Source of the DNA: Enoplolaimus lenunculus | Lineage: Eukaryota > Nematoda > Enoplea > Enoplida > Thoracostomopsidae | Length of the DNA: 64,000 bases | Reading direction: 5' to 3' | Assembly: GCA_030248215.1 (NCBI GenBank) | Contig: JASANG010000727.1 | Location: forward strand, 248,001 to 312,000 | Part shown: one piece after another, positions 24,001 to 52,832 of the stretch | Layout: every line of letters starts with the position of its first letter | Numbering within the stretch: position 1 is the stretch's first letter | The notes under the pieces: generated by a model | Databases searched by the model: none | What the model saw: the letters and a program-made list of their open reading frames with translations, nothing else | What the model was told of the DNA's origin: nothing | Position numbers and translations under genes: made by a program

Positions 24001-27000
24001 TAGGTATATCTTTCGTACCATAAAATTTTCCATCTTCCTCAAAATTTTAAAAATCGAACGGTGCCACAAAATTTGCCCTAGTTCAGGGCTAAAACGAATA
24101 TTTGCAAATTTTAAGATGTGTAACTTGATAGGTTTGTGTGTTGTTTGTGTGTTAATTTGCGTTGTGTGCGTTTGTATTGTGTTTGTGTATGTGGTGTGTG
24201 TGGCTAAATTCGAGGTGGTTTGTGATAGCTCAGGGCTATCACGAGTTTCGAGGACGGTGCTGACACGTGATAGCCCTGAGCTATAAGCGATTTCGCTTAT
24301 AGCCCAAGGCTATCACGAGGTCATTTTGAAAATGACCTCGTGATAGCCTTGGGCTATGGCATATTTTGTGGCACCGTTGACAAAATTATTGTGAACGGCG
24401 CATTATTATTATTATTATTACTGTTATTGTTGTTGTTGTTGTTTGTTTGTTGTTGTTGCTGCTGCTGTTGTTGTTGTTGGTGTTGTTGCTGCTGCTGTTG
24501 TTGTTGTTGTTGGTGCTCTTAATACTATTACTCATATTGTAATAATTCCTAAAGCATTATTATTGTTAAATATATTAAGTAGTTTTGGTCAATGAAATGT
24601 TTTAAAATTTTTCACAGTTTTGAGGATAGTAAAATAGCGTCGCATTTTTGAGGATAAAATATCGTCGCATTTTTGTAGGGTTATAAAATGGCTTCACATT
24701 GTTGAGGGTAATAAATTTGCGTCATTTTTGAGGAAAATAAAATGGCGTCTCATTTTGAGAGTAATAAAATGGCCTCTTTTTATAAAAAGTAGTATACACG
24801 GAGCTTTTCATTCTCCGGGGTGCAGGGAGCAAGGGGAGCTAGTAGAGAAAGCAGCGTCAGGGTCATTAACAGAATCAATTTCTTAACGATAGAAATGAAC
24901 GGCAGATGGTGTTAAATTAGTAAACTGTATTTCATTATCAAAGCGCAACTTACGCAATATGCTGCACGGAAATGAATGGCTAACAGTAAGCAGTCATGCG
25001 TAAAGATTAACATCATTACTGTTTTTATTGTTATGTTAATTGAAACCGAATTTGTTTTATAGAAAAATGCACCGCAGCAAATTCTGGGCACATGGTGGAA
25101 ACAGAATAATAAAAATCTTACAACCCTTCTTAGTACATATCCTTCCAGTTAAATGTTACATGTCAGTCATGTTTTAGACATGGGCTTCAAGTATAATATG
25201 CAATTTTCCAACTATGTATTTAGTGTTGGTGCAAAGACATCAGCGCAGCGCGAATGTATAGAACAGGGCAGTAACAGTAGTATATTAGCATATTCCTAAG
25301 TTTAAGCGTAAGCGTAAGGAATGCAGCTGTATATAAGCCTAAGCCGAAACAAAAATTCAAAGGCTTAAGCTTACTCTATCGCAGTCCGCATAAAAGATCT
25401 TTACCTGGGCCGACATCAGAAGTTTGACTGCTATATATTACTAGTTAAAAATCACATAATATAATAAAAATCAAGCTAGCTAGTGTTTATTGGTAAGGTT
25501 CCCAGTAGTAAAATAGGGGGATTACAATCCTAGGACGCCAGGTGCCACTTAAGAGCTGTATGAGCAAGGTCATTTAAGGTCATGTGCTGCTTATTAATAG
25601 TTATGAAATATTGTGACCTAAAATGTACAGGCTTGAGACCGATTGAACTTAAGAAACTGACGATTAAACAAATAGCTTATTAATGTAAAGTATGGTGTGA
25701 AACTGTAAAACAACGCCACGGTTAAAAGACAAAAGCATGATTTTAAAGGTTAGTTGCGCGTTAAAAATATATCTCGTTCTTTACTAAGCGTTCTTTCACT
25801 GTTTGAAATGGTAAGATTACATATATGTATATATGCCTGCATATAGCGGCAAGATCAAAGCATATACCCGTTTGTATAATTCTAAAACATATTAAAGTAA
25901 ATTCGAGAAGAGAAAACGTAGTGCGATTATGTTAAATAAAGACATTTGGTACAAATGTAAATTATGCACACAATACACGGAAATGTCACAAAATTCTTGA
26001 AAAAATCGGAGCATATGGATAAAAATATGTAAAAGATTTATAGGTTTCAGCAACTAGATGAAATTTAAGAACGTATGGTAACAGGAACAGTGTTGCGAAA
26101 TTAGTTAGTATAAAAGAGGAGCATATTTATTTCTCGAATTTTAGTCTGTCCGATTGTTACTATTTTACTTATTCATATTTTACATATCAGTTGTTTTGTA
26201 TAAATTTTTGTAAACTATTTGAGTATTTGCGCATCGAATTTACTTTGTGGTTTTATTTTCCGATATCATTCTTAGCTTGGCTTCCAGTATTTCTACACGA
26301 GATACAACTACAGTTTCTAAATTTTAGTTCCTATTTTTAATTTTTTCGCAGTTCACGCTGTCTTAACGCAAAACGGATTATGATAATAACAGTTCCCGCC
26401 GTTAAGAAATGAAGAAAAAGCACTGCAGACTTGTTTCCATAATCCTTCAGAAGTTTACAAACGAACCAAATTACCTTTAGTTCCCCTATTTCCGGTTGCT
26501 TTAACACACTGTAATAATTTGTTCTTAAACCATTGAAACAAGCTTATCAAGATGGTGAGTTACACCCGAATCAAAATATATGTTAGTGCACTTATAAATG
26601 TTTTAAAAAACTAATCACACTTTCATCTCACTGAATTAGTTTAAAGTGACTGTGAAAGTTATTTAAAACGAGATTGATTAATGTGTACGAGAATGCTACA
26701 GCGATAAGTATTTTCGGAATTTATAACTAGTTTAATATTTCAAAAATTTGTTTCTTGGGCAATTGTCAAAATTAAAGGCGCATTATTTTGATTAAATTAT
26801 ATCAACTCAGAGACACATAAGTTTGAGATACACTTCAATTATGCAAAAATGGATTGAATCTGAAAGCCAAAAATTCTTTTATTGTGTTGCCCTTATTTAT
26901 TAATCCGTTTTGTTTAATTGCGTTTGCTATGGATTTAGGACAAAATTCAAAAAGAAAATGCCTTGAGTTACATGAATGCTAAACAAATCATTCCGTCAAT

Positions 27001-30000
27001 TAGCGAAAAATCTACTGAAAGCTGGAATCCTGAATACTGTCCTTTGACTGAACGACAAAACACTGCTTACGAGAACGATATTGTAGGAAATGACTGTTTA
27101 ATGTGTTAATTTTTTCTTCACTACGTATATTTTGCTGCAAACCAATTTTGATTTTGGTAACGTAGTGTCACAGTATTTTTTCTACAGAAACTTAATTTTA
27201 TGAAAGGGTTAAAATTAATTAACAACAATAATGCTTTAGAAATTATTACAACATGAGTAATAGTATTAAGAGCACCACCATCAGCACCGTTCTCCAAATT
27301 GGGATAAAAACCTGAAAGTCTAAAACGAAAACGAAAACCAAACACACAAATTGGAGTAAATTTTGTTTGCCGGGTGATGTATCTAAAAAAATGAACCAAA
27401 AAACAACCCCAACAAAGTCCGGGGACAAGACGCACTAAGCCATCTCATAACTCAAACTCCACAAAAGGTTCCAGCAACGAAAAGCCGAGGCGTTGCCCTC
27501 GTTTGCAACAGCAAAAAGCAGGACGATCACCAACCACGCGGTATTATAGCCGCAGGCGATTCGGACAAAAAGAAACTTCATAAAGTAAGTCTGATATTTG
27601 TGTGTGATTAGCTACATAAAGCAAGCTGGGTAACAGTTGGAAACATATCTATCCCCCTCCTCCACTTGTGGAGGAGATGTGCTTAAGTTTTTCCTCCCTC
27701 CTTCCTAAAAAGGAGGAGGAGGGGGAGATGTACGCAAACCCCCTCTGCATAACCCCTCCCCCTCCACCTCTGACCTTTCATATCGATATTGTGGTACCTT
27801 TGCCACCATCAAACGGTTATAGCTATCTTGTCACAATTGTGGACCATTTCACCGAATGGGCTGAAGTTTTGCCAATCATAGATATTTCAACACAAACTGT
27901 AGCAGGTGCTCTAGTGCGAAATTGGATCAGTCGTTTTGGAGTGCCACGAAAAATAATTTCTGACAGAGGATCACAATTTGAATCAATGCTTTGGTGCAAC
28001 TTAATGAAATCATTACGTATTCAACGAAAACGCACCACTGCTTATCATCCAGCTTCAAACGGCGCAGTATAGCGCTTTCACCGTACTCTCAAAAATTCTA
28101 TCACAGCAACGTGTGAAAATAAACACTGGTATCAAGCACTTCCATTAGTACTTCTTGGACTGCGCAACACTATTAGTTGTGATGGCTACAGTCCATCTAC
28201 GCTTGCATATGGGTGCAACCTAGAGTTGCCACATCAATTTTTTGTGCCAACAACTTTCAAATATGAAACCGCTTCAGAAGACTTTATTAATGAATTTTTA
28301 CACAGATAACACTGTATAGACCACCGACGCAGACTCACAACTGTCCATTTTTTGTTCCGAAAGAACTAAATTCAGCACAGTATGTATGGATTAGAAACGA
28401 AACTCCAAAATCGACGGTAAGTTATCGGTACAATGGCCCATACAAAGTAATTGCAAAAGACTCAAAGACTGTGACATTAGCATTTCCAAATCGGGATGAA
28501 AAGATTTCCATACATCGCGTTAAACCTGCATTCTTGGAATGTACAGAATTTTCACGACAACCAAATAAGCCATTATCAGACTCAATAGCACAAAATAATT
28601 CAAAACTACAGCAAAAACGAATTGGAACAGTAATTCTTGTAAAGCTTAAAGGATATTCTCTGTGGGTAGCTACGTCACTAACTAATATATTAAACAACCA
28701 AAAAGTACAATTCCAGTTAAATTTTTTGGCACAGAACGAGTTATGTTCGCAAAACTCCAAAACATACATTCCTACTATGGCTCTTTGCATTACAAACATC
28801 ACAGCATACAGCGTGCAGTCCAGTTGGCCAGTGAATACATTCAAAATTGCAGAAAGAACGTTTCAATTATTCGAGATTCAAAAACTCTAAACGTGTCAGA
28901 TTCAATCCAAATGCAAAAGCAAAATACTATGCTAAACCAAGCTCCAATTTTTTCATAAAAAATCTGCCATAACTTTATATCTAGCATAGCTAAACGAAAG
29001 ATCGAAAAATCTGCTACAAAACCAGGTATTCAAGAGAAACCAACTGTAAAATTGGTACCCCGGAAACTTTATCATTTTAAAAGCGACGGCCTTTAAGCCG
29101 TCTCAAAAACGCTTGATAATTTATAAAATTTGTATATTGGCCGGTCGGCGGACAAAGACCGGTCGTCCGGTCAAATGACCTGTTATTCGTCGGCCGTCCG
29201 GCCTGCAAAAAAGTAGTAATTGCGCAACACTAATTTCAAACGTACAATATCACATACAACAGGATGGTTGCAACATTGTTCGAGTGAGTATTAAGGTTGC
29301 GTGCCTTACCAATAACCAAATTAATATTAAAATGAGAAGTTCGATCTTAGAAATAATTAAACGTTAATTTATATTATCATCACTGCGATATAATTCAAAA
29401 ATTATATTTTTCATTATATTTGCAGATACGTTTTGGTTGGACAGTCAGTTTATCACAAATGGACGTGCGAAACCGATACGAAGGATACATTTTGCATGGT
29501 AGTACATCACTGTACCGTTGACGATGGCGCAGTAAGAGGTTTTAGTACTATTTTTAAAGTTTAGGGATTGGTTTTACTCAAACGATGTCGAAATAATTTG
29601 TTAACAAAAGACTCTAATATACCATGTACTTACACTGTAAATTGTGATGAGTAAATTAATCAACTCAGAGAAAGAATTAGTTATTTCTGTTTATTTGTGA
29701 GTTAATACCAGTAAACATTAACTAACTCTGAGCTGATTTAGTTCTGGTTTAGTCGATTAATTAACTCAGAATGAGTTCAATCAATTCATAATTCTTAGTT
29801 CTGAAACACCTAATTGAGAGCTCAGATCTTTTAGTCGATTCAATTCATTCTGAGTTAAAATCAACACACTGTAATTTACAGCGCAGCCAGTTTACAAAGT
29901 GTAAAATGTGTTTGGGTTGTATTGCGGGCGCCCCATATCTCATATTTAACTTCGAATATATAATTAATTTTCCGGTCAGTTTATAAATTTCAACGTGCAT

Positions 30001-31464
30001 CATAAGAGGCAAACATTCAAAATGTCGAGAAAAAGTAGCAAAGATATCGTAAGAAATCTAAATAATCATAGAGATGGATTAACATTTAGCGTTGTTCACA
30101 CGAAATCCTGAGCTCCCATGCATTTAACCGCTAGGTACTGTGATAAGGCATTTCATCGTACTTCGTGATTCCCTTCATTTCAATAATATAGTAAAAAACG
30201 CCATTACAGTAGGTATCAGGGTGCAACCAGAGGTCTGCCTCTGGCTCTGGCTCCAGCAAAAAGTCGGCCTCTGGCTCCGGTAGAAATTTTGCCGGAGGTT
30301 CCGGCAATTGCGGTAAGTAGTAAAATTTTGTATAATCGCGTAATTTCGCTCCGGCTCCGGCAAGTTTCTTTGACCTCCGACTCTGGTATTTTTCACCTCC
30401 GGTTGCACCCTGAATTTTAGCCGTCCAGGTGCATACACACATGTTCGTGGTCCATGATTAAACGCGAGTAGCTGAGGTATGGGAAGTATTATAGCATCAA
30501 AATGAAAACGTTTCAGGGAGAAAGAATTAATATATTGGATGAACAAGGGTGCGCAATTGACAAGTATATCCTTCGCAACTTGGAATACGTATCAGACCTT
30601 ATGGCAGGACAAGAGACTCACGTGTTCAAATTTGCTGATCGCACCCAACTATACTTTCAGTGTCAAATTTCGATATTAATCAAAGTAAAGTTATTAGCTA
30701 TATGATTCGAGGCTGACCATTTCCCTCAGGTTTGCAACAGAGTATTAGCTTAAGCTTAAAACTGTTTTTTTGCGTAAGCTGAGGCTTAGGATTACGCTGT
30801 TTTAGGAATATCTTATACTGCTGTTCCGGCCCTGTTATATACATAGGCCGGGGAACTTATATGAATGGAAGTAAACAAGCACTTGCCAAATGTCTCTGCA
30901 AATGTAAATATTTCTGCCTAATGTAAAACAGCCGAAAACGTTTAAACGAACGCGATAACCCGTGCTGGAATCAATCTATAGGCTTAATATCATTTGTCCT
31001 CGTATCAAGTTTGGATACAGCCTTTTAGAACACACGGATAACCGAAATATCAACTTGGATTATTCGAGGATTAGGAACCTAAAGTACAATAACGAATTAA
31101 TTTCATTTCTTAGGAAGACGACCAATGCCCATTGCCTCAATGCCCTCAGTTACTCGCTAGACGCAAGCGTGCCTTGTATACCGGTAACCTGCCGCAGCAA
31201 ACCAATCAGCTTCATACAGGAAACTCAATGGACGTAATTGCTCATACGGATGTGCTTAATATCGTTGAATTATCATCAGACTTAGTTGAACCAAAAACAG
31301 TCGAATTGATTCACAGTTCAAATTATAACTTGAATTCAAAGCTAATCAATACGCAGTACTGCGTTTCTAACCTGTTGTTTGGCACATTTTCAAGTGTTTT
31401 AGGGGTTGGTGTTATCGTTATGGGTACTTTGTTGTGCGTACTGCTATGCCGATTGAAGAGATGA
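15046..31464 (+). CDS. Cuticlin-like ZP-domain protein, gene B (six exons, complete)
   Basis: This is a tandem paralogue of gene A with the same fold and role. Exons: 15046-15234, 16059-16229, 21261-21424, 29426-29531, 30517-30684, 31114-31464, about 382 residues. Exons 3, 4 and 5 have exactly the lengths of gene A (164, 106, 168 bp) and the same phases. The signal peptide ends near [21 protein letters not shown] opens the ZP domain, with [36 protein letters not shown] and [22 protein letters not shown] following. A furin-type RRKR, one membrane helix and an RLKR end complete the protein. The acceptor of exon 2 is uncertain: the AG at 16057-16058 adds about nine residues (VLKKFNFKF) not present in gene A. 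Introns 2 (5.0 kb) and 3 (8.0 kb) are packed with transposons. The frame is intact, so the gene is probably functional. Confidence 0.93.
15528..15720. mobile_element. TTAGGC-bearing MITE, family D, perfect 8-bp duplication
   Basis: Ends GGCCCGTGTTACTTTAAAGG and AAAAGTAACATTGGCC are flanked by ACATTTTA on both sides, a perfect 8-bp target duplication. The interior carries GGCTTA units. Intron 1 of cuticlin gene B. Confidence 0.9.
16345..16442 (+). other. Candidate nested exon in intron 2 of cuticlin gene B
   Basis: A strong acceptor (TGTTTCTTGCACAG) is followed by GCCGCCATGG, a near-ideal start context, an open frame beginning MAAPSETLYESLVEAWKQG, and a GTAAAC donor. A second frame from 16358 (MPPWRPLVKLYTKALLKHG) is also open. 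It could be the first coding exon of a nested gene, with the acceptor used for trans-splicing. It could also be a cassette exon of gene B, where it would give an immediate stop (CTT TAA). I recognise neither protein and found no following exon. Confidence 0.3.
16443..17095. other. Intron DNA with two CCCACCGG motifs, no gene
   Basis: Nothing coding is visible. TTTACCCACCGGTGG at about 16690 and AACCCACCGGCCGG at about 16755 resemble GCCCACCGGTGGGT at about 19828, beyond the piggyBac relic. They may be remnants of its terminal sequences. Confidence 0.35.
17100..19260 (-). pseudogene. piggyBac-type transposase relic
   Basis: Read on the minus strand, this is a decayed DDE transposase of the piggyBac superfamily. 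The N-terminal acidic region (MDAENNINDGSGSSSDSDVE) lies near 19146. The core follows near 18720-18450, with ICGCLLYMDLAHFGYMNKYWS and FENILRFLHLANNEAG. The catalytic IDESVMA...RGRLGFHQYIPEKA block lies near 18440-18380, then a KWYDKRDLLMLTS block near 17690-17650. A cysteine-rich C-terminal zinc-finger stretch (CTIC...CKKVCTYCEDC) lies near 17230-17130. Several frameshifts and stops separate these blocks, for example a stop directly after IDESVMA. A 347-bp MITE splits the C-terminal half. It cannot make an active enzyme. Confidence 0.85.
17924..18270. mobile_element. TACTCTCTAAAA-ended MITE inside the piggyBac relic
   Basis: Ends TCTACTCTCTAAAA and TTTTAGAGAGT are inverted and flanked by ACGCAAAC and ACGCGAAC (7 of 8). 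The interior repeats AGTTTAGTT and AACTTAAA motifs in both directions. It jumped into an existing piggyBac copy. Confidence 0.8.
19290..19720 (-). pseudogene. Second copy of the piggyBac 5-prime region
   Basis: This matches 18803-19170 in direct orientation over roughly 350 bp, from the GTATGCTAGA...TAGAAATAGAGCAA block through AGTAATCCCTGTTGTC to GAAGATTCGGACATG (minus strand). It carries its own minus-strand start reading MSEIFHDDITLEETDPEDSD. It either records an internal duplication of one element or two abutting relics. A 25-bp motif, TGTTAGAAATAGAGCAACAG, is doubled at 19320-19370. Confidence 0.75.
20279..20395 (+). mobile_element. SINE family S, internally deleted copy
   Basis: GTAAGCACGAGAGACATGC...TGCACATTGTGTAG joins directly to the 3-prime tail block AAAGGTCTGAAGTCCCGG...CTAGACTGAC, so the tRNA-like middle is missing. 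It sits between the foldback arms. Confidence 0.7.
20485..20942 (+). mobile_element. SINE family S with tRNA-like middle, interrupted
   Basis: The 5-prime block GTAAGCATGTGAGATATGC starts near 20493. A tRNA-like part lies near 20810-20880, with box A-like TAAGTGGCGCAGT and box B-like TCGATAATTCGAAATC. The tail block AAAGGTCTGATGTCCCGGTT follows near 20907. About 180 bp near 20565-20755 is unrelated and looks inserted. RNA polymerase III would be the expected transcription machinery for this class. Confidence 0.65.
21425..22600. other. Intron 3 start of cuticlin gene B, no gene seen
   Basis: This contains a 50-bp tandem duplication (21971-22070) and, at about 21500-21560, sequence resembling 59300-59370, so part is repetitive. 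The minus-strand open frame at 21480-21776 overlaps that repeat and matches no family. Confidence 0.45.
21971..22070. repeat. 50-bp tandem duplication
   Basis: CTGAAATGTTGTCTGCTGTT and the following 30 bp occur twice head to tail with one base difference. Confidence 0.9.
23328..24401. mobile_element. Young hairpin-array transposon with about 178-bp inverted repeats
   Basis: Inverted ends GCGCCGTTCACAATAATTTT and its complement run about 178 bp and differ at a single base in my reading, so insertion is recent. Each arm is a chain of perfect palindromes: a 59-bp hairpin of ATAGCCCAAGGCTATCACGAGG type, an AAGCGAAATCGCTT hairpin and a second AGCTCAGGGCTATCACG hairpin. The flanks are ATTAT repeats, so the target duplication cannot be sized. 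The 700-bp middle has a doubled GTGTCTAGAAATATTTT motif and a TG-rich tract but no transposase. Confidence 0.9.
24405..24515. repeat. TTG/TGC-rich trinucleotide microsatellite
   Basis: Runs of ATT, then TTG, then TGC units directly abut the hairpin-array element. The Leu/Cys-rich open frame reading through it is an artefact of the repeat. Confidence 0.85.
24581..26551. other. Intron DNA with one inverted family C copy
   Basis: The stretch is AT-rich, with no long frame. It includes short repeated phrases GAGG(G/A)TAATAAAATGGCGTC at 24610-24780 and an inverted family C MITE at 25245-25410. The remainder holds nothing I recognise. Confidence 0.5.
25245..25410. mobile_element. TTAGGC-bearing MITE, family C, inverted and worn
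   Basis: ATGTATAGAACAGGGC at the left, CAGTAGTATATTAGCATATTCC and TAAGCCTAAGC-like units inside, and CTTACTCTATCGCAGTCCG to the right show the family in reverse orientation with many changes. Confidence 0.65.
26552..27109 (+). CDS. Candidate small nested gene (two exons, about 57 aa)
   Basis: ATG at 26552 is followed at once by a consensus donor (GTGAGT). An acceptor TGGATTTAG at 26938 opens a frame from 26939 to the TAA at 27107-27109. The protein starts MDKIQKENALSYMNAKQ and contains ESWNPEYCPLTERQ. It ends GNDCLMC, four residues with a cysteine at position minus four, as in prenylated CaaX proteins. Composition is ordinary for a real protein, unlike the repeat frames around it. It lies in intron 3 of cuticlin gene B, between two inverted copies of element K. 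I do not recognise it. The alternative is a terminal exon of some gene whose other exons I missed. Confidence 0.4.
27165..27775. mobile_element. Element K, copy 2, inverted, without the insertion
   Basis: The reverse complement aligns with 22780-23245 joined to 24510-24575. It therefore shows what the site of the hairpin-array transposon looked like before insertion. The two K copies differ at roughly one base in seven or more. They may be separate insertions or the long inverted ends of one 5-kb element. Confidence 0.75.
27772..28990 (+). mobile_element. Fossil Ty3/Gypsy LTR-retrotransposon fragment (integrase part)
   Basis: This is a fragment of the 3-prime pol region of a Gypsy-type element: the integrase catalytic core (HIDIVVPLPPSNGYSYLVTI, RFGVPRKIISDRG, TTAYHPASNGAV), then the integrase C-terminal part (QYVWIRNETPK, YRYNGPYKVIAKDSKT). 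It is broken, with a few breaks visible, and I see no LTRs, gag, protease or reverse transcriptase in the window. The left limit abuts element K. It looks of moderate age. Confidence 0.85.
28991..29425. other. End of intron 3 of cuticlin gene B
   Basis: It includes a GGCCGGTCGGCGG...CGGCCGTCCGGCC-type inverted motif at 29140-29215 and TTGCGCAACACTAATT at 29220-29236. The latter matches the GCGCAACACTAAGTT that ends the GGCGCC repeat at 56505, so it is probably the end of a related mobile element. No gene. Confidence 0.45.
29633..29883. mobile_element. MITE family A, copy 4
   Basis: Left end CACTGTAAATT after TA, right end AATTTACAGCG (one change), AACTCA/TGAGTT interior. Intron 4 of cuticlin gene B, about 100 bp after exon 4. 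Confidence 0.8.
30217..30412. mobile_element. CAGGGTGCAACC-ended element with CTCTGGCTCC motifs
   Basis: Ends CAGGGTGCAACCAGAGGT and ACCTCCGGTTGCACCCTG are inverted. GGCTCTGGCTCCGG-type motifs replace the CCGGAACCGG motifs of family F. The 8-bp flanks do not match, so the insertion is old or one flank is altered. Intron 4 of gene B. Confidence 0.7.
30733..30850. mobile_element. TTAGGC-bearing MITE, family C, partial
   Basis: GCTGAGGCTTAGGATTACGC, TTATACTGCTGTTCCGGCCC and ATACATAGGCC are the right two thirds of the family. The left end is missing. Intron 5 of gene B. Confidence 0.65.
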
Positions 31465-31526
31465 AATTGTTTTTGTTTTTATATTCGATACAGTTTGCTA
31501 CACAAATTTTTTTAGTTTTAGGTTCT

Positions 31527-31690
31527 GTAGTGACCCAAATAAGGGATAGACTGATATTTATTTGGCCTCTCCAGAGTGTACCCCATATTGTTATTCAGTT
31601 ACGGACTGTTATATACGGCATTGCAATTATTCTGTATCAAAAGTTTCAGCGATAATGCAAGGTTATAGAATGCACTTTCAAGACTTAATG
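31527..31690. mobile_element. MITE family E, partial copy
   Basis: It starts CTGTAGTGACCCAAATAAGG about 60 bp after the gene B stop and follows the family to ACGGACTGTTAT, then continues with a shortened GATAATGCAAGGTTATAG block. It is directly followed by a complete copy. Confidence 0.7.
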
Positions 31691-31691
31691 C

Positions 31692-32116
31692 AGTATACAC
31701 TGTATTCACCCGAATAAGAGGGAGGGGACTGATATTTATTTGGCTTCTCCAGAGGGTACCCCCCCCCTTGTTATTCGGTTACGGACTGCTATTTATTTTT
31801 AACCCACGCTCCGCCGCCCTTCGTTACTGATATATGTCCGTTACTGCAAGTATCCGTTGAATTAAACGTTTATTTGTCTTCTGTCAATAGCTTGAGCGAT
31901 AATGCAAGGTTATACTTAGGAATGTACTTTCAAAATTTAAGTACGCTTTAAAGTTTCGAACTCAAATTGTTTGGTCCTGGAGTCATTTATGCGCTTCAAT
32001 TAGGGTTAATTGACATTTATGGACTCTAATTAGGATTTAGGGACTCTATCCGCTTACCGACTCTTATTAGGGATACAGACTCAAAATGGGGACACCCTAT
32101 TCGGGTCAATACAGTA
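31692..32116. mobile_element. MITE family E, copy 4
   Basis: TATACACTGTATTCACCCG at the left and CGGGTCAATACAGTATA at the right. It is nearly identical to the nested copy at 14277, so it is recent. It fills most of the gap between the convergent ends of cuticlin gene B and rad-50. Confidence 0.85.
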
Positions 32117-32328
32117 TACACGTTTACTTGTTGCGCCCTGCATATTAATTTATACAAATGAAAACAATTATAGAAACACTTCAGGCCCATATAGGGCAAC
32201 CCGTCCACCAACGGAACTGCATTAGAGTAGGTTTATGCTTTAGACTAAATTTGCTGAAGTCCCTAAATACGTACAACATTAGCCATTATGCGAATGCAGT
32301 CGTCATTTGTTAACCACGATTACGCGTA

Positions 32329-52386
<20,058 letters not shown>

Positions 52387-52399
52387 ATTAAAGCAATAA

Positions 52400-52685
52400 T
52401 CTGCCTAAATCAGGCGCTAAGGTGCTACATAACAGACACATATAAACAGCAAACACGGACTACGTTTTCAGAGTCCACAAGCGAGTACAGATCCACGATT
52501 TCCTTAACGGAACCTAAATAAATTTTTTGGACGCACGTTTGGAGTAATCGCTGAGTGCCTGGAAGATTGCTTGACAAATTTTTAAAAATAAAAGTCTAAG
52601 TAACCACGCAACTAGCTATAGCAATAACCGTTTCAGCATAATATTGATGAGAACAAAACAGGTGCAACGCATGTATAATTTTCTC
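52400..52685. other. Upstream region of rad-50
   Basis: No clear TATA box or other motif precedes the rad-50 start on the minus strand. No gene lies here. Confidence 0.4.
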
Positions 52686-52832
52686 GGGCCAGTAGCCAAA
52701 GGGGGGCCCAGGGGGGGGCTGGCTCCGCCACCTTAGAATGTTTTCAACCTTGGTTGTAACTCATTGAAAATCCTTGAATGCCCCTCCTGAAAAATTGTTA
52801 GCCACCCTTGCACGATGAGCTGGCTACGGGCC
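52686..52832. mobile_element. MITE family J, copy 2
   Basis: GGGCCAGTAGCCA at the left and TGGCTACGGGCC at the right are inverted, G-run and C-run just inside, sharing the CTTGAATGCC...CTCCTGAAAAATT block with the 11528 copy. Confidence 0.75.

Larger units (their letters stand above)
22780..24580. mobile_element. Element K, copy 1, carrying an insertion
   Basis: Starting with a CT-rich tract (CCCCTCCTCC runs), the sequence matches 27165-27775 in inverted orientation. Shared blocks include AACTGTTACCCAGCTTGC, TAATACCGCGTGGTTGGTG, TTGCTGTTGCAAACGAGGG and, after the insertion, GGTGCTCTTAATACTATTAC. The hairpin-array transposon and adjoining trinucleotide repeats lie between the last two. I see no coding function. 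Confidence 0.75.

Noticed and set aside
23537-24286. Open frames of 105 and 158 residues inside the hairpin-array transposon
   Set aside because: They run into the inverted arms and TG tracts and show no transposase motif.
24340-24522. Leu/Cys-rich frame
   Set aside because: Read-through of TTG/TGC trinucleotide repeats.
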